Assembly: GCF_013415305.1 (NCBI RefSeq)
Contig: NZ_JACBXU010000001.1
Location: forward strand, 1,550,001-1,614,000
Direction: 5' to 3'
Source: Pantoea sp. WMus005
GTDB taxonomy: Bacteria > Pseudomonadota > Gammaproteobacteria > Enterobacterales > Enterobacteriaceae
Length of the DNA: 64,000 nt
Both the position numbers and the translations under genes were made by a program. The notes beneath the pieces are model-generated. The model was not told the DNA's origin. It ran no database searches and saw only the letters and a program-made list of their open reading frames with translations. Every line of letters begins with the position of its first letter. The stretch's first letter is position 1. Positions 1 through 10,076 of the stretch are shown here, in pieces.

Positions 1-652
1 CACAGAGTTTCTGACGAGCCTGCCACGGCCCGGTTTCCAGCAGGCTCAGTGCCGCTCCGGGTGCGCCCGCACTCAGGCGCAACGCCGCCAGCAGCATCTG
101 CTCATTGTGCGAAGACTGCTTCTTCAGCCAGAGCAGACTTTGTCCTTCGTCCGGTGGCGTCAGATGCAGCGTCATGCAGCGGCTGCGTAGCGTGGCCAGC
201 AGACGTGAGGGATCACGGCTGCTGAGGAAAAACCAGCTGTTGGCTGGCGGCTCTTCCAGTGTTTTCAGCAGTGCATTGGCTGCCGCTTCCGAAAGCTGTG
301 CGGCATCCGGCAGCCAGACGACTTTCGCGCCGCCCTGCTGACCAAAGTGATACATTTTTTCTGTTACCTGACGCACCGCATCAATGCCCAGGGTACTTTT
401 GCCTTTCTCAGCTTCAAGGCGATACCAGTCAGGATGGGTGCTGGCCTGCATCAGCTGGCAACCGTGGCACTCTCCGCAACTCTTCAGGCCATCTCGCTGC
501 TGGCACATCAGCCAGCGGCTCATTCCCCAGACCAGCGCCTCATCGCCCATGCCTGCCATTGCCTGGATCATCAGCGCATGATGCGCGCGATTCTCCTGGT
601 GCTGGCTAATCACCTGACGGTAAGGCTGATTCAGCCACGGATACCAGTTCAT
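1..652 (-). CDS. holB: DNA polymerase III delta-prime subunit, N-terminal part (cut by window edge)
   Basis: HolB is the clamp-loader delta-prime subunit that acts with DnaX and HolA to load the beta clamp. About 217 N-terminal residues are readable on the minus strand, beginning [15 protein letters not shown]; the C-terminus lies outside the window. Visible hallmarks are the zinc-binding cysteine cluster (CGECHGCQLM), the following HPDW, and LLKTLEEPP and SRCMTLHL, typical of the AAA+ clamp-loader fold. Its ATG overlaps the tmk stop codon as ATGA, so the two are translationally coupled. The tmk-holB order is the standard enterobacterial one. Confidence 0.95.
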   Translation of the reverse strand, partial: MNWYPWLNQPYRQVISQHQENRAHHALMIQAMAGMGDEALVWGMSRWLMCQQRDGLKSCGECHGCQLMQASTHPDWYRLEAEKGKSTLGIDAVRQVTEKMYHFGQQGGAKVVWLPDAAQLSEAAANALLKTLEEPPANSWFFLSSRDPSRLLATLRSRCMTLHLTPPDEGQSLLWLKKQSSHNEQMLLAALRLSAGAPGAALSLLETGPWQARQKLC

Positions 653-1284
653 CACACCTGCTCCGCCAGCCAGCTATCCAGCGTCATCTGAAGTGACGCC
701 GTCACTTCTGTCAGAGATTGAGTCGCATCAATGGTGAGGATAGTGGAGTCTTCTGCGGCCAGCGCCAGATAGCGCGCGCGGGTGCGTTCAAAAAAGCGCA
801 ATGACTCCTGCTCAATACGATCCAGCTCACCACGCGCACGGGCACGCTGCAGACCAATGTCAGGAGTCACATCAAGATAGAGCGTCAGATCGGGACGGAA
901 ATCGCCTAAAACAGCATCACGCAGCGTCTGCATCAGTTCGCTGTCGAGTCCCCGGCCGCCGCCCTGATAAGCCTGGGAGGAGAGATCGTGACGATCGCCA
1001 ATCACCCAGGCTCCGCGAGCCAGCGCCGGTTTGATCACCGTCTCCACCAGCTGAACCCGCGCCGCATAGAGCATCAGCAGTTCAGCTTTATCCGTAACCT
1101 GCTCACCCTCAATCCCCTGCTTGACCAGGACCCGCAGCTGTTCTGCCAGCGGCGTACCACCTGGCTCACGGGTAAAGACCAGGTCGGTGATACCACGGGC
1201 GCGCAACGTGGCGACGATGGCGTCACGTGCAGTGGTCTTTCCGGCGCCTTCCAGGCCTTCAATGACGATAAACTTACTGTTCAT
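652..1284 (-). CDS. tmk: Thymidylate kinase
   Basis: Phosphorylates dTMP to dTDP in the cytoplasm for dTTP synthesis. The 210-residue protein has the normal length for the family. Residues 9-17 (GLEGAGKTT) form the P-loop, TREPGGTPL is the DRX/TREPGG nucleotide-binding motif, and [15 protein letters not shown] is the dTMP-binding segment followed by the LID. It overlaps mltG by 11 bp upstream and holB by 4 bp downstream, inside the pabC-mltG-tmk-holB run. Confidence 0.97.
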   Translation of the reverse strand: MNSKFIVIEGLEGAGKTTARDAIVATLRARGITDLVFTREPGGTPLAEQLRVLVKQGIEGEQVTDKAELLMLYAARVQLVETVIKPALARGAWVIGDRHDLSSQAYQGGGRGLDSELMQTLRDAVLGDFRPDLTLYLDVTPDIGLQRARARGELDRIEQESLRFFERTRARYLALAAEDSTILTIDATQSLTEVTASLQMTLDSWLAEQV

Positions 1285-2293
1285 TTTTTTCCTTCAGCGT
1301 CTGCCGGTAGACCTGCACCGCTTTGTTATGGCTGGCAAGATTGGTAGTAAACGTATGCCCGCCCTTGCCGTCTGCAACAAAGTAGAGATAGTTAGTTTTC
1401 TCGGGATGCGCCGCGGCCTGCAATGAGGCTTTGCCCGGCATGGCGATCGGGCCAGGCGGCAGGCCGTTGATGATATACGTATTATAGGCGCTGGCGGTCT
1501 CAAGATCTTTGCGGGTCAGCGTGCCGTGATAGCTGTCGCCCATGCCATAGATAACCGTGGGATCGGTCTGTAAGCGCATGCCGGTTCGCAGGCGATTAAT
1601 AAACACCGAGGCTACACGCGCGCGCTCTTCACTGACGCCGGTCTCTTTCTCAATGATCGAAGCCATCGTCACCAGATCCTGTGGCGTTTTATAAGGCAGA
1701 TTATCCGCCCGTCCTTGCCACACCTCATCAATGGTCTTTTTCATGCGCTCATGGGCACGCTGCAGCAGCTCCAAATCCGTGGTATTCGCCGTGTAGAGAT
1801 AGGTGTCCGGGAAGAAGTTGCCCTCCAGCTGTTCTGGTTCCACTTTCAGTGCGCTGGCAAGTGTGGCGAACTGATCGTCTTTCAGGGTGTGCCGGATATA
1901 GGGCGCGTTACGCAGCTCACTCAGCCACTCTTTCAGCCGCTGACCTTCCACAAACCGCACCGGGAACTGCGCCTCTTTTCCGCTTGCCAGCAGCTGTAGC
2001 AGCGAGCGTACGGTCATGGTCGGCTCAAGGCGATAAGTGCCCGCCTTAAAGGTCGCCAGTTCCGGCTCCAGACGCAGCAATGCACCAAACCAGAGGCTGC
2101 GTGGAATAATTTTTTTCTCTTCCAGCTGCGCTTCAAGCGCGACCCGGCCCGTTCCGGCGGGCAGCGTGTAGATGGTTTCCTGCTTAATGGCTAACGGGGT
2201 CGCCGCAAACTTCTTAACCTGCCAGTAACTCAGCACAGCCGCAAGACCCACGATCGCCAGCAGGCTGACGAGAATTTTTTTACTTCGAATCAT
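1274..2293 (-). CDS. mltG: Endolytic peptidoglycan transglycosylase MltG
   Basis: Inner-membrane lytic transglycosylase (formerly YceG) that cleaves nascent glycan strands and is thought to set strand length. The 339 residues begin with a short cytoplasmic end and one membrane helix (residues about 7-23, [17 protein letters not shown]). A LysM-like part follows, then the YceG domain with the catalytic-glutamate motif ASIIEKETG (residues 211-219) and [18 protein letters not shown]. Its ATG overlaps the pabC stop by 4 bp and its end overlaps tmk by 11 bp. Confidence 0.96.
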   Translation of the reverse strand: MIRSKKILVSLLAIVGLAAVLSYWQVKKFAATPLAIKQETIYTLPAGTGRVALEAQLEEKKIIPRSLWFGALLRLEPELATFKAGTYRLEPTMTVRSLLQLLASGKEAQFPVRFVEGQRLKEWLSELRNAPYIRHTLKDDQFATLASALKVEPEQLEGNFFPDTYLYTANTTDLELLQRAHERMKKTIDEVWQGRADNLPYKTPQDLVTMASIIEKETGVSEERARVASVFINRLRTGMRLQTDPTVIYGMGDSYHGTLTRKDLETASAYNTYIINGLPPGPIAMPGKASLQAAAHPEKTNYLYFVADGKGGHTFTTNLASHNKAVQVYRQTLKEKNEQ

Positions 2294-3105
2294 GATGCAT
2301 CCATTATCTTTTCACAGCTTGCCTGCAACTGATTAAATAGCGAGCGCTCAGTAAACTGCACCGCTTCTATCTGTCGGACCGGCAGAACCGGCATCAGCGC
2401 GTTACATATCACCACTTCATCGGCGTTCATCAGCTTCGCCGGTTCGCTTTTCACTACCTGGCAAGCCTGACCAGCGGCAACAAGTTGCGCCATAAGACTC
2501 CGCCGCATAATGCCATCCACACCCGATACCGAGAGATCAGGCGTGAAAATCTGCGTCCCTTTACGCCAGAATAAATTGGCCGCACAGCATTCCACCACCC
2601 AACCTTCAGTGTCAAGCACCAGCGCCTCGTCGGCGTCTGTCTGGTCAAGATGAGCCCGAATCATCACCTGCTCCAGGCGGTTAAGGTGCTTGATACCGGC
2701 AAACTGTGCGTTCCGCACCAGCCGGATAGGGCTGAGCCGGAGTGAAACACCCTGCTGCTGTAAATCGGCATAGTGTAGCGGCCAGGGTGCCAGCGAGACG
2801 ATGCGCGCAGGTTCACCACAGCCGCGTCGGCTGTAACCTCGTCCGCCGCTGCCCGCACTGATGATGACTTTCAGCACCGCCTGGTTTTGTTCATACGCAG
2901 CCTGTTTCATCTCTGCCTCAAGCTGATGCCAGTCGACACCACCGATCCATAACCGCTCACAGCCCTCTTTAAGGCGCTGGATGTGGCTTTCCAGCATCAC
3001 AATTTTGCCCTGACGCACGGCGGCGGTCGTAAAACAGCCATCCCCGAACTGCAGACCCCGGTCGCTGGCGGTCAGCGTCGATTGTTTTAACCCGTTAATC
3101 CACAT
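2290..3105 (-). CDS. pabC: Aminodeoxychorismate lyase
   Basis: PLP enzyme that converts 4-amino-4-deoxychorismate to p-aminobenzoate plus pyruvate, for folate synthesis. The start at 3105 ([11 protein letters not shown]) is preferred over an upstream in-frame start at 3186 because AGGAGA lies 6 nt before it and the 271-residue length matches the family. [11 protein letters not shown] is the fold-type IV N-terminal motif, and Lys139 in [10 protein letters not shown] is the expected PLP lysine. It is downstream of fabF but separated from it by a terminator. It overlaps mltG by 4 bp. Confidence 0.96.
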   Translation of the reverse strand: MWINGLKQSTLTASDRGLQFGDGCFTTAAVRQGKIVMLESHIQRLKEGCERLWIGGVDWHQLEAEMKQAAYEQNQAVLKVIISAGSGGRGYSRRGCGEPARIVSLAPWPLHYADLQQQGVSLRLSPIRLVRNAQFAGIKHLNRLEQVMIRAHLDQTDADEALVLDTEGWVVECCAANLFWRKGTQIFTPDLSVSGVDGIMRRSLMAQLVAAGQACQVVKSEPAKLMNADEVVICNALMPVLPVRQIEAVQFTERSLFNQLQASCEKIMDAS

Positions 3106-3152
3106 CGTTCTCTCCTGAGCAGGACACGTGATTTCAGCGCATTTTACAGGAT

Positions 3153-3181
3153 AAAAAAAGGCCCGCATTGCGGGCCTTTTT
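3153..3181 (-). terminator. Rho-independent terminator after fabF
   Basis: A 7-bp GC stem (GGCCCGC with loop AAT and GCGGGCC) is followed on the minus strand by a run of T. The stem is flanked by A/T tracts on both sides. It lies between the fabF stop and the pabC start and probably ends most fab transcripts, leaving partial read-through or a separate promoter for pabC. Confidence 0.85.
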
Positions 3182-3196
3182 AGCAATCTACAACGA

Positions 3197-4438
3197 TTAC
3201 ACTTTACGGAAGATCAACGAACCATTGGTTCCGCCGAAACCAAAGGAGTTACACAGCGTATACTCCAGTCCAGGAACCTGACGCGCGGTGTGAGGCACAA
3301 AGTCGAGATCGCAGCCCTCATCCGGATTGTCCAGGTTGATGGTCGGTGGAACGGCCTGGTCGCGCAGCGCCAGAATCGAGTAAATCGATTCAACAGCGCC
3401 TGCGGCACCCAGTAAGTGTCCGGTCATTGATTTGGTTGAGCTGACCATTACGCTGCTGGCTGCTGCCCCAAAGACCGATTTCACCGCCTGCGCTTCCGCT
3501 TTATCACCGGCTGGCGTGGAGGTACCGTGCGCGTTGACATAGCCGATCTGCTCTGGCGTAAGCTGAGCATCACGCAGCGCATTGATCATTGCAGCCGCCG
3601 CACCTGAACCATCTTCTGGTGGTGAAGTCATGTGGTAAGCATCACTGCTCATACCAAAACCTACAATTTCAGCGTAGATTTTCGCACCACGTTTCTTCGC
3701 ATGTTCGTACTCTTCGAGTACGACAATGCCCGCGCCGTCACCCAGCACAAAACCGTCACGATCTTTATCCCATGGGCGGCTGGCCGCTTGCGGATTTTCG
3801 TTGCGGGTTGAGAGAGCGCGTGCTGCACCAAAACCACCGACGCCTAATGGCGTACTGGCTTTCTCTGTGCCGCCTGCCAGCATCACGTCAGCATCGTTAT
3901 AAGCGATGATACGTGCGGCGTGACCGATGTTGTGCACACCAGAGGTACAGGCTGTCGCGATAGAGATGCTTGGACCTTTCAGGCCATACATGATGCTGAG
4001 ATGACCCGCCACCATGTTAACGATGGTTGAAGGCACAAAGAACGGGCTGATTTTGCGCGGGCCACCGTTGACCAGTGAAGTATGATTCTCTTCAATCAGA
4101 CCTAAACCACCGATGCCGGAGCCAATTGCTGCGCCCATACGGCCTGCATTTTCGTCAGTAATAACCAGACCACTGTCCTGCATGGCCTGCATACCGGCCA
4201 CAATGCCGTATTGGATGAAGGCATCCATCTTGCGCTGATCTTTACGCGAGATGTAGTCATCACAATTAAAATCTCTTACCAGACCTGCAAAACGTGTTGC
4301 ATAAGCACTGGTATCAAAATGGTCGATCAGGGTAATGCCGCTCTGACCGGCAAGGAGAGCACTCCAGGTAGACTCTACGGTATTGCCGACAGGAGACAAC
4401 ATGCCAAGACCAGTCACAACTACACGACGCTTAGACAC
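3197..4438 (-). CDS. fabF: Beta-ketoacyl-ACP synthase II
   Basis: KAS II elongates acyl-ACP with malonyl-ACP and is the temperature-responsive condensing enzyme that makes cis-vaccenate. All 413 residues are present, with Cys164 (ATACTSG), His304 (NAHGTSTP) and His341 ([11 protein letters not shown]) as the catalytic triad. The start codon is GTG (GTG TCT AAG) at 4438, supported by GGAGG about 7 nt upstream. It follows acpP after an intrinsic hairpin that may act as an attenuator. Confidence 0.98.
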   Translation of the reverse strand: MSKRRVVVTGLGMLSPVGNTVESTWSALLAGQSGITLIDHFDTSAYATRFAGLVRDFNCDDYISRKDQRKMDAFIQYGIVAGMQAMQDSGLVITDENAGRMGAAIGSGIGGLGLIEENHTSLVNGGPRKISPFFVPSTIVNMVAGHLSIMYGLKGPSISIATACTSGVHNIGHAARIIAYNDADVMLAGGTEKASTPLGVGGFGAARALSTRNENPQAASRPWDKDRDGFVLGDGAGIVVLEEYEHAKKRGAKIYAEIVGFGMSSDAYHMTSPPEDGSGAAAAMINALRDAQLTPEQIGYVNAHGTSTPAGDKAEAQAVKSVFGAAASSVMVSSTKSMTGHLLGAAGAVESIYSILALRDQAVPPTINLDNPDEGCDLDFVPHTARQVPGLEYTLCNSFGFGGTNGSLIFRKV

Positions 4439-4483
4439 GTTCGTCCTCCAGGGAGGGGAAATAGGGAACTATGTGGGACAAAC

Positions 4484-4514
4484 AAAAAAATCAGGCGGTC
4501 GAGCGACCGCCTGA
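4484..4514 (-). terminator. Intrinsic hairpin between acpP and fabF
   Basis: A perfect 11-bp inverted repeat (TCAGGCGGTCG and its complement, 2-nt centre) is followed by seven T on the minus strand, directly after the acpP stop. It should terminate or attenuate acpP transcripts, which fits the need for far more ACP than FabF. Confidence 0.85.
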
Positions 4515-4523
4515 AGATATTCA

Positions 4524-4760
4524 TTAGCCTTTATGGCTATTGATATAGTCGATCGCTGCCTGAACGGTAGTGATTTTCTCAGCTTCTTCGTCTGGAATCT
4601 CAGTATCAAACTCTTCTTCCAGAGCCATCACCAGCTCAACGGTATCAAGAGAATCGGCACCCAGGTCTTCTACGAAAGATGCAGAGTTGGTGACTTCTTC
4701 CTCTTTCACACCCAGCTGCTCACTGATGATTTTCTTAACGCGTTGTTCGATATCGCTCAT
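4524..4760 (-). CDS. acpP: Acyl carrier protein
   Basis: The central carrier of fatty acid synthesis. The start at 4760 gives the standard 78 residues ([16 protein letters not shown]); an upstream in-frame extension to 4955 has no support. Ser37 in GADSLDT is the phosphopantetheine site. The sequence is strongly acidic and almost identical to the E. coli protein. It lies between fabG and fabF, with about 150 bp to fabG that can hold its own promoter. Confidence 0.98.
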   Translation of the reverse strand: MSDIEQRVKKIISEQLGVKEEEVTNSASFVEDLGADSLDTVELVMALEEEFDTEIPDEEAEKITTVQAAIDYINSHKG

Positions 4761-4914
4761 ACTATTTAATTTCCTATCAAAACTCGCTTTCGCGATGGTT
4801 TTCGTAGTGTATAAAATGGTGAAAAAGATGCAACAAAATCCCGGCTGGTCGAACCACGATTTTGCGTTATTTTGCGGTTTTAACCGCAAATAAAGCAAAT
4901 GATTTCGTGATTTA

Positions 4915-5649
4915 TCAAACCATGTACATTCCGCCATTGACGTGCAGCGTTTCACCCGTGATGTAGGCTGCTTCGTCAGAGGCTAAAAATGCAACAGCAT
5001 TGGCGATTTCCTGAGCATCGCCTAAGCGACCCGCAGGCACTTCCGCCAAAATACCGGAACGTTGATCTTCGTTCAGTGCCCGCGTCATGTCAGTCTCGAT
5101 AAAGCCTGGAGCCACGACGTTGACGGTAATGCCACGTGACGCGATTTCGCGCGCCAGTGATTTGCTAAAACCAATCAAACCCGCTTTTGCTGCCGCGTAG
5201 TTTGCCTGGCCCGCATTACCCATGGTTCCAACAACGGAACCAATGGTGATGATACGGCCCACGCGCTTTTTCATCATGGCACGCAGGACCGCCTTAGAAA
5301 GGCGGAATACCGATGTGAGGTTGGTATCCAGGATATCCGCCCACTCATCGTCCTTCATGCGCATGAGAAGATTATCACGCGTAATGCCTGCATTATTGAC
5401 TAAAATATCCACTTCGCCAAATTCAGCGCGAATATTCTCTAAAACGCTGCTGATGGAGTCAGCGTCAGTCACGTTCAGTAACAGGCCTTTGCCCTTGTCG
5501 CCAAGGTAAGCACTGATGGCGTCGGCGCCACTCTGGCTGGTTGCAGTTCCGACCACTTTGGCACCACGTGCCGCCAGGGTTTCTGCAATCGCACGACCAA
5601 TGCCGCGACTCGCGCCGGTAACCAGCGCAACTTTACCTTCAAAGCTCAT
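4915..5649 (-). CDS. fabG: 3-oxoacyl-ACP reductase FabG
   Basis: NADPH-dependent short-chain dehydrogenase that reduces 3-ketoacyl-ACP. Two adjacent ATG codons are possible (5652 and 5649). The second gives 244 residues and places the catalytic Ser138, Tyr151 and Lys155 at the usual E. coli numbers, with a better spacing from [14 protein letters not shown] (residues 11-18) is the cofactor-binding motif and NNAGIT the structural NNAG motif. It is 10 bp downstream of fabD. Confidence 0.97.
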   Translation of the reverse strand: MSFEGKVALVTGASRGIGRAIAETLAARGAKVVGTATSQSGADAISAYLGDKGKGLLLNVTDADSISSVLENIRAEFGEVDILVNNAGITRDNLLMRMKDDEWADILDTNLTSVFRLSKAVLRAMMKKRVGRIITIGSVVGTMGNAGQANYAAAKAGLIGFSKSLAREIASRGITVNVVAPGFIETDMTRALNEDQRSGILAEVPAGRLGDAQEIANAVAFLASDEAAYITGETLHVNGGMYMV

Positions 5650-5659
5650 CATTTTCCTC

Positions 5660-6592
5660 TTATTCCTTACCGAGTGCAGCCGTCAGGGATGCCGTATCGT
5701 TAACGGCAGCCGCAGTGAGGCTATCGACAATACGTTTCGCCAGTCCGGTCAGGACTTTGCCTGGACCCATCTCCAGGAGCTGCGTCACGCCCTGTGCAGC
5801 CATCGCTTCCACGCTCTCGGTCCAGCGAACCGGACTGTAGAGCTGACGAACCAGCGCATGGCGGATAGCCACAGCGTCGGTCTCAGCTTTCACATCGACG
5901 TTGTTAATCACAGGCACCGCAGGTGCATTAAACGTAATGTTTTCCAGCGCAACCGCCAGTTTATCGGCAGCAGGCTTCATCAGCGCGCAGTGAGAGGGCA
6001 CGCTGACCGGCAGTGGCAGAGCACGCTTAGCGCCCGCGGCTTTACAGGCAGCACCTGCACGCTCAACGGCTTCTTTGTTACCCGCAATGACCACCTGGCC
6101 CGGCGAGTTGAAGTTAACCGGTGACACTACCTGGCCCTGCGCGCTCTCTTCACAGGCTTTGCGAATAGCCGCGTCGTCCAGGCCAATAATCGCCTGCATC
6201 GCGCCGGTACCTTCTGGCACGGCTTCCTGCATCAGTTTGCCACGCAGTTCTACCAGCTTTACTGCATCAGCAAAGTTAAGCACACCTGCGCAAACCAGCG
6301 CTGAATATTCACCCAGACTGTGACCGGCCATCAGGACAGGCTTTTCGCCGCCCTGCTGCTGCCAGACACGGTAGATGGCGACTGAAGCAGCTAGCAGCGC
6401 AGGCTGAGTCTGCCAGGTTTTGTTCAGTTCTTCAGCCGGACCCTGGCTCACTAACTGCCACAGATCATACCCCAGCGCATCAGAGGCTTCACGGAAGGTC
6501 TCTTCAACCAGCGGATAGGTCGCTGCTAATTCAGTCAGCATGCCCACAGTCTGTGAACCCTGACCTGGAAAAACAAATGCAATTTGCGTCAT
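5660..6592 (-). CDS. fabD: Malonyl-CoA:ACP transacylase
   Basis: Transfers malonyl from CoA to ACP to supply the extender unit. The 310 residues carry FPGQGSQ near the start, the nucleophile Ser92 in GHSLGEYSAL, and His201 in PSHCALM. The length matches E. coli FabD (309). It lies 16 bp after fabH and 10 bp before fabG. This is the only malonyl transacylase in the window, so it probably also serves the ape carrier proteins (inference). Confidence 0.97.
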   Translation of the reverse strand: MTQIAFVFPGQGSQTVGMLTELAATYPLVEETFREASDALGYDLWQLVSQGPAEELNKTWQTQPALLAASVAIYRVWQQQGGEKPVLMAGHSLGEYSALVCAGVLNFADAVKLVELRGKLMQEAVPEGTGAMQAIIGLDDAAIRKACEESAQGQVVSPVNFNSPGQVVIAGNKEAVERAGAACKAAGAKRALPLPVSVPSHCALMKPAADKLAVALENITFNAPAVPVINNVDVKAETDAVAIRHALVRQLYSPVRWTESVEAMAAQGVTQLLEMGPGKVLTGLAKRIVDSLTAAAVNDTASLTAALGKE

Positions 6593-6608
6593 CTTTCGTT
6601 CCTGTCAA

Positions 6609-7562
6609 TCAAAAGCGAACCAGCGCAGAACCCCAGGTGAACCCGCCACCAAAGGCTTCCAGCAAAATAAGGTGTCCGGGTTTGATGCGGCCATCACGAA
6701 CCGCTTCATCCAGTGCGCTTGGCACCGATGCGGCAGAGGTATTGCCATGACGATCCAGCGTGACGACCACTTTATCCATGGTCATGCCGAGTTTTTTCGC
6801 GGTGGCGCTGATGATGCGCAGGTTAGCCTGATGCGGCACCAGCCAATCCAGCATTTCGCGATCGAGATTATTGGCCTGCAGCGTTTCATCAACGATGTGA
6901 GCCAGCTCGGTGACAGCGACCTTGAAGACTTCGTTGCCAGCCATGGTGACATAGGCAGGCTGATCCTGATGGGCACGATCCTGATAAGGCAGCGTCAGCA
7001 ACTGGGCGTAGCGACCGTCAGCATGAAGATGGGTAGAGATAATCCCCTGCTCTTCGCTCTGACCCAGTACAACCGCACCAGCGCCATCACCAAACAGGAT
7101 AATAGTGCCGCGATCTTCCGGATCCAGTGCGCGCGCCAGGACATCAGCGCCAATCACCAGAGCATGCTTAACCGCGCCATTTTTGATGTATTGATCGGCC
7201 ACGCTCAGGGCATAGGTGAAACCTGCACAGGCGGCAGCGAGGTCAAACGCCGCGCAGTCTTTGATCTCCAGCATTTGCTGGATCATGCAGGCGGAGCTTG
7301 GGAAGGCATGGCTGGAAGAGGTTGTGGCGACGATAATCAGCCCAATCTCGTTCGCGTCAATGCCAGCCATTTCAAGGGCGCGTTGTGCTGCGCTGAATCC
7401 CATAGTGGCAACGGTTTCGTCTGGCGCTGCAATGCGGCGCTCACGGATGCCGGTACGGGTAACAATCCACTCGTCCGACGTCTCCACCATTTTTTCCAGA
7501 TCGGCATTGGTGCGAACCTGGCTGGGCAGATAACTGCCCGTACCGATAATTTTGGTATACAT
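6609..7562 (-). CDS. fabH: Beta-ketoacyl-ACP synthase III
   Basis: Condenses acetyl-CoA with malonyl-ACP to begin each fatty acid. The 317 residues have the catalytic triad at the standard positions: Cys112 (AAACAGF), His244 (VPHQANLRI) and Asn274 (RHGNTSAAS). [14 protein letters not shown] near the N-terminus is typical. It starts directly after the plsX stop with no spacer, indicating coupling. Confidence 0.98.
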   Translation of the reverse strand: MYTKIIGTGSYLPSQVRTNADLEKMVETSDEWIVTRTGIRERRIAAPDETVATMGFSAAQRALEMAGIDANEIGLIIVATTSSSHAFPSSACMIQQMLEIKDCAAFDLAAACAGFTYALSVADQYIKNGAVKHALVIGADVLARALDPEDRGTIILFGDGAGAVVLGQSEEQGIISTHLHADGRYAQLLTLPYQDRAHQDQPAYVTMAGNEVFKVAVTELAHIVDETLQANNLDREMLDWLVPHQANLRIISATAKKLGMTMDKVVVTLDRHGNTSAASVPSALDEAVRDGRIKPGHLILLEAFGGGFTWGSALVRF

Positions 7563-8603
7563 CTAGGCTTTGTCACTCCTGGCTAATACAGCATCAAGGC
7601 GCGCAGCAATTCGCTCGGGAATTTGCTGCCTCACCGCCTGCTCTGCCTGTTCTATGGCCACGGCGAAGGCGTGTTGATTTGCTGCGCCGTGACTCTTGAT
7701 CACTGTTCCGCGCAATCCTAACAGACAAGCGCCATTGTATTGGTCAGGGTTGAGTTGCCCGAAGCGCTTCGCCAGACGTTTCTGGATTAAGCGTCCCAGC
7801 AACTGAAGCCACCATGACCTTTTTTTACCTTCCCCTGATGACTTAAGCAGAGAAAGAAACATTCTTACCACGCCTTCCATGGTCTTCAGCGTGACGTTTC
7901 CGACAAAACCGTCACAGACCATTACATCCGTTTTACCGGTGAGCAGTTCGTTACCTTCGAGGTAACCAATATAGTTGATTTGCGATGATTCTCGCAGCAC
8001 TACCGCGGCATCGCGGATGGTTTCCAGCCCTTTGGTCTCTTCATGACCAATGTTGAGCAACGCGACACGGGGCCGTGGAATACCAAGCACATGCTCAGCC
8101 ATCACCGACCCCATCACAGCAAACTGCACCAGCATCGCACTGTCTGAGTCAACATTCGCGCCCAGATCCAGCACCACGGTTTTACCCTGCTGCTGATGCG
8201 GTAAAACGGACATTAGCGCCGGACGTTTAATCCCATCCAGCGGTTTTAATAAGAGTGTAGACAGCCCCATTAGCGCACCGGTATTTCCGGCGCTGATGCA
8301 GGCCTGAGCACGTCCCTCTTTAACCATCTCCAGCGCCACTCGCATTGAGCTGCCGCGACTGTTCCGGATGGCCTGAGCGGGCCGCGCATCACTTGCAATA
8401 ACCGATTCGGCAGGGATCACCTGCAAACGCCCCGTCAGGGAGGAATCCGCTTTGGCAAGCAATGGCATGAGAGTGTCGGGATGTCCGACCAGAAGAAGGA
8501 ATAATTCCGAATGAGAGGCCAGTGCCTGCAATGCTGCAGGCACTGTCACGCAGGGACCGAAGTCCCCGCCCATGGCATCAATCGCCAGGGTCAAACGTGT
8601 CAA
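7563..8603 (-). CDS. plsX: Phosphate acyltransferase PlsX
   Basis: Converts acyl-ACP to acyl-phosphate and links fatty acid and phospholipid synthesis. The 346-residue protein starts [17 protein letters not shown], the diagnostic DAMGGD motif. Also visible are [10 protein letters not shown] and [14 protein letters not shown]. It is cytoplasmic or peripheral to the membrane. It follows rpmF by about 25 bp, the conserved rpmF-plsX-fabH arrangement. Confidence 0.97.
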   Translation of the reverse strand: MTRLTLAIDAMGGDFGPCVTVPAALQALASHSELFLLLVGHPDTLMPLLAKADSSLTGRLQVIPAESVIASDARPAQAIRNSRGSSMRVALEMVKEGRAQACISAGNTGALMGLSTLLLKPLDGIKRPALMSVLPHQQQGKTVVLDLGANVDSDSAMLVQFAVMGSVMAEHVLGIPRPRVALLNIGHEETKGLETIRDAAVVLRESSQINYIGYLEGNELLTGKTDVMVCDGFVGNVTLKTMEGVVRMFLSLLKSSGEGKKRSWWLQLLGRLIQKRLAKRFGQLNPDQYNGACLLGLRGTVIKSHGAANQHAFAVAIEQAEQAVRQQIPERIAARLDAVLARSDKA

Positions 8604-8628
8604 GGTATCGCCTTGCTAAGCAAGAAAC

Positions 8629-8799
8629 TTACTTAACGATAACCTTGCGACCGCGGTAGTAACCGTCCGCAGTGATATGGTGACGCAGATGCGTTTCGCC
8701 AGAAACTTTATCTACTGACAGAGCAGCAGTGGTCAGCGCATCGTGCGAACGACGCATACCACGCTTAGAACGGGTGGGTTTATTCTGTTGTACGGCCAT
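8629..8799 (-). CDS. rpmF: 50S ribosomal protein L32
   Basis: A 56-residue ribosomal protein read directly from the sequence: it begins [20 protein letters not shown] and ends [11 protein letters not shown]. It is basic, as expected for L32. AAGG and GAGT-like bases precede the ATG at 8799. It lies 14 bp after yceD and shortly before plsX, the usual arrangement that couples ribosome and membrane lipid synthesis. Confidence 0.97.
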   Translation of the reverse strand: MAVQQNKPTRSKRGMRRSHDALTTAALSVDKVSGETHLRHHITADGYYRGRKVIVK

Positions 8800-8813
8800 G
8801 GACCTTACTCCTA

Positions 8814-9335
8814 TTACTTACGCTTTAAACTGGCTAATACGGCAAATGGATTTGGTTTCTCCGCCTCAGGAGGCAGTTTGCCAAAGACCATGTCCGCCTC
8901 GGACACTTCACAGTGTTCAGAATCGTGCACCGGAACGACCGGCAGTGCGAGAATCAGTTCATCCTCCACAACTGCCAGCAAATCGATCTCACCAAACTCG
9001 TTGACATCGACCGGCTCGTACGCTTCCGGTAATGCCTCGGCCTGCTCTTCAGAAGAGACAGGGCTGAAGCAGTAACTTACTTTTACGTGATGGGGAAAGG
9101 TCTGGTTGCAGCGCTGGCAACGCAACGTCACGTGTACTTCAGCAGAACCCGTCAGTACCGCCAGACGTTGATTATCAACCGCAAACGACATGGCACAATC
9201 CACATCACTGTCCACACTAACGACCGACTCGGCCACACGCTCCACCTGAACAGATGTGTAGACACCCTGATAATCAAGGCGCTTCTGAGCGGTACGGACA
9301 GGGTCCAGCGTTAGGGGTAATTTTACCTTTTGCAT
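8814..9335 (-). CDS. yceD: 23S rRNA accumulation protein YceD (DUF177)
   Basis: The 173-residue protein starts [20 protein letters not shown] and contains the two-cysteine motif [12 protein letters not shown], typical of DUF177/YceD. Family members are linked to 23S rRNA accumulation and sit next to rpmF in most bacteria. Acidic stretches follow ([17 protein letters not shown]). It is the first gene of the minus-strand fab block and is divergent from yceF across about 140 bp. Confidence 0.95.
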   Translation of the reverse strand: MQKVKLPLTLDPVRTAQKRLDYQGVYTSVQVERVAESVVSVDSDVDCAMSFAVDNQRLAVLTGSAEVHVTLRCQRCNQTFPHHVKVSYCFSPVSSEEQAEALPEAYEPVDVNEFGEIDLLAVVEDELILALPVVPVHDSEHCEVSEADMVFGKLPPEAEKPNPFAVLASLKRK

Positions 9336-9475
9336 AGGGCGCGCATATTAACTTTGTAATGTCATAGAGTCAAAGAAAAAGGCCGTTAAACAGCATCTTT
9401 CAACCACTATTCGCATCCAGTGCGGCGCACAGTTTAAAATGACTGTCACCAATTCGCTATCACTATTGAAAAAAA

Positions 9476-10063
9476 ATGACACCATCAATTCTTTTAGCTT
9501 CAACTTCGCCATTCCGGCAGGCATTACTGCATAAGCTCGGCCTGCCATTTATTACCGCTGCGCCTGAGGTGGATGAGACACCGCAGCAGGGTGAAACAGC
9601 CGAAGCGCTGGTAACCCGCCTTGCCGTAGCAAAAGCGCAGGCACTGGCAAAAATGTATCCCGGGCACTGGATAATCGGCTCTGATCAGGTCTGTGTGCTG
9701 GACGACCAGATCACCGGTAAACCTCATACCGCTGAGAATGCGCGGGCACAACTGCGTGCCGCCAGCGGTAAGGCCATTACCTTTTATACTGGCCTGGCCC
9801 TTTTCCATCCGGACAATAACCAACTGCTGCAATGCTGTGAGCCCTTTGTGGTTCATTTCCGCATGCTAACAGACGCTGAAATTGCCGGGTATGTCGAAAA
9901 GGAGCAGCCATTGCAGTGTGCAGGAAGTTTTAAAAGTGAAGGTTTGGGGATTTGTTTGTTTGATCGACTGGAAGGTCGCGATCCTAATACGCTGGTCGGA
10001 CTGCCGCTGATTGCGCTGAATGAAATGTTGCAGCAGGCCGGCATCAATCCTTTGACAAACTGA
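9476..10063 (+). CDS. yceF: Maf-family nucleotide pyrophosphatase (7-methyl-GTP type)
   Basis: The 195-residue Maf/Ham1-fold protein starts [18 protein letters not shown], with the Maf signature LLASTSPxR, then EVDET and SDQVCVLD. The YceF subfamily hydrolyses 7-methyl-GTP and related nucleotides, and the neighbours (yceD-rpmF on one side, rluC on the other) fit YceF rather than YhdE. Only an A-rich, weak ribosome binding site precedes the ATG. It converges on rluC with 13 bp between stops. Confidence 0.94.
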   Translation: MTPSILLASTSPFRQALLHKLGLPFITAAPEVDETPQQGETAEALVTRLAVAKAQALAKMYPGHWIIGSDQVCVLDDQITGKPHTAENARAQLRAASGKAITFYTGLALFHPDNNQLLQCCEPFVVHFRMLTDAEIAGYVEKEQPLQCAGSFKSEGLGICLFDRLEGRDPNTLVGLPLIALNEMLQQAGINPLTN

Positions 10064-10076
10064 TGCCGGAGAACGA

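Noticed and set aside
6672..7586. Plus-strand frame of 304 codons opposite fabH
   Set aside because: FabH is complete with all three catalytic residues on the other strand; the antisense product has no family features.
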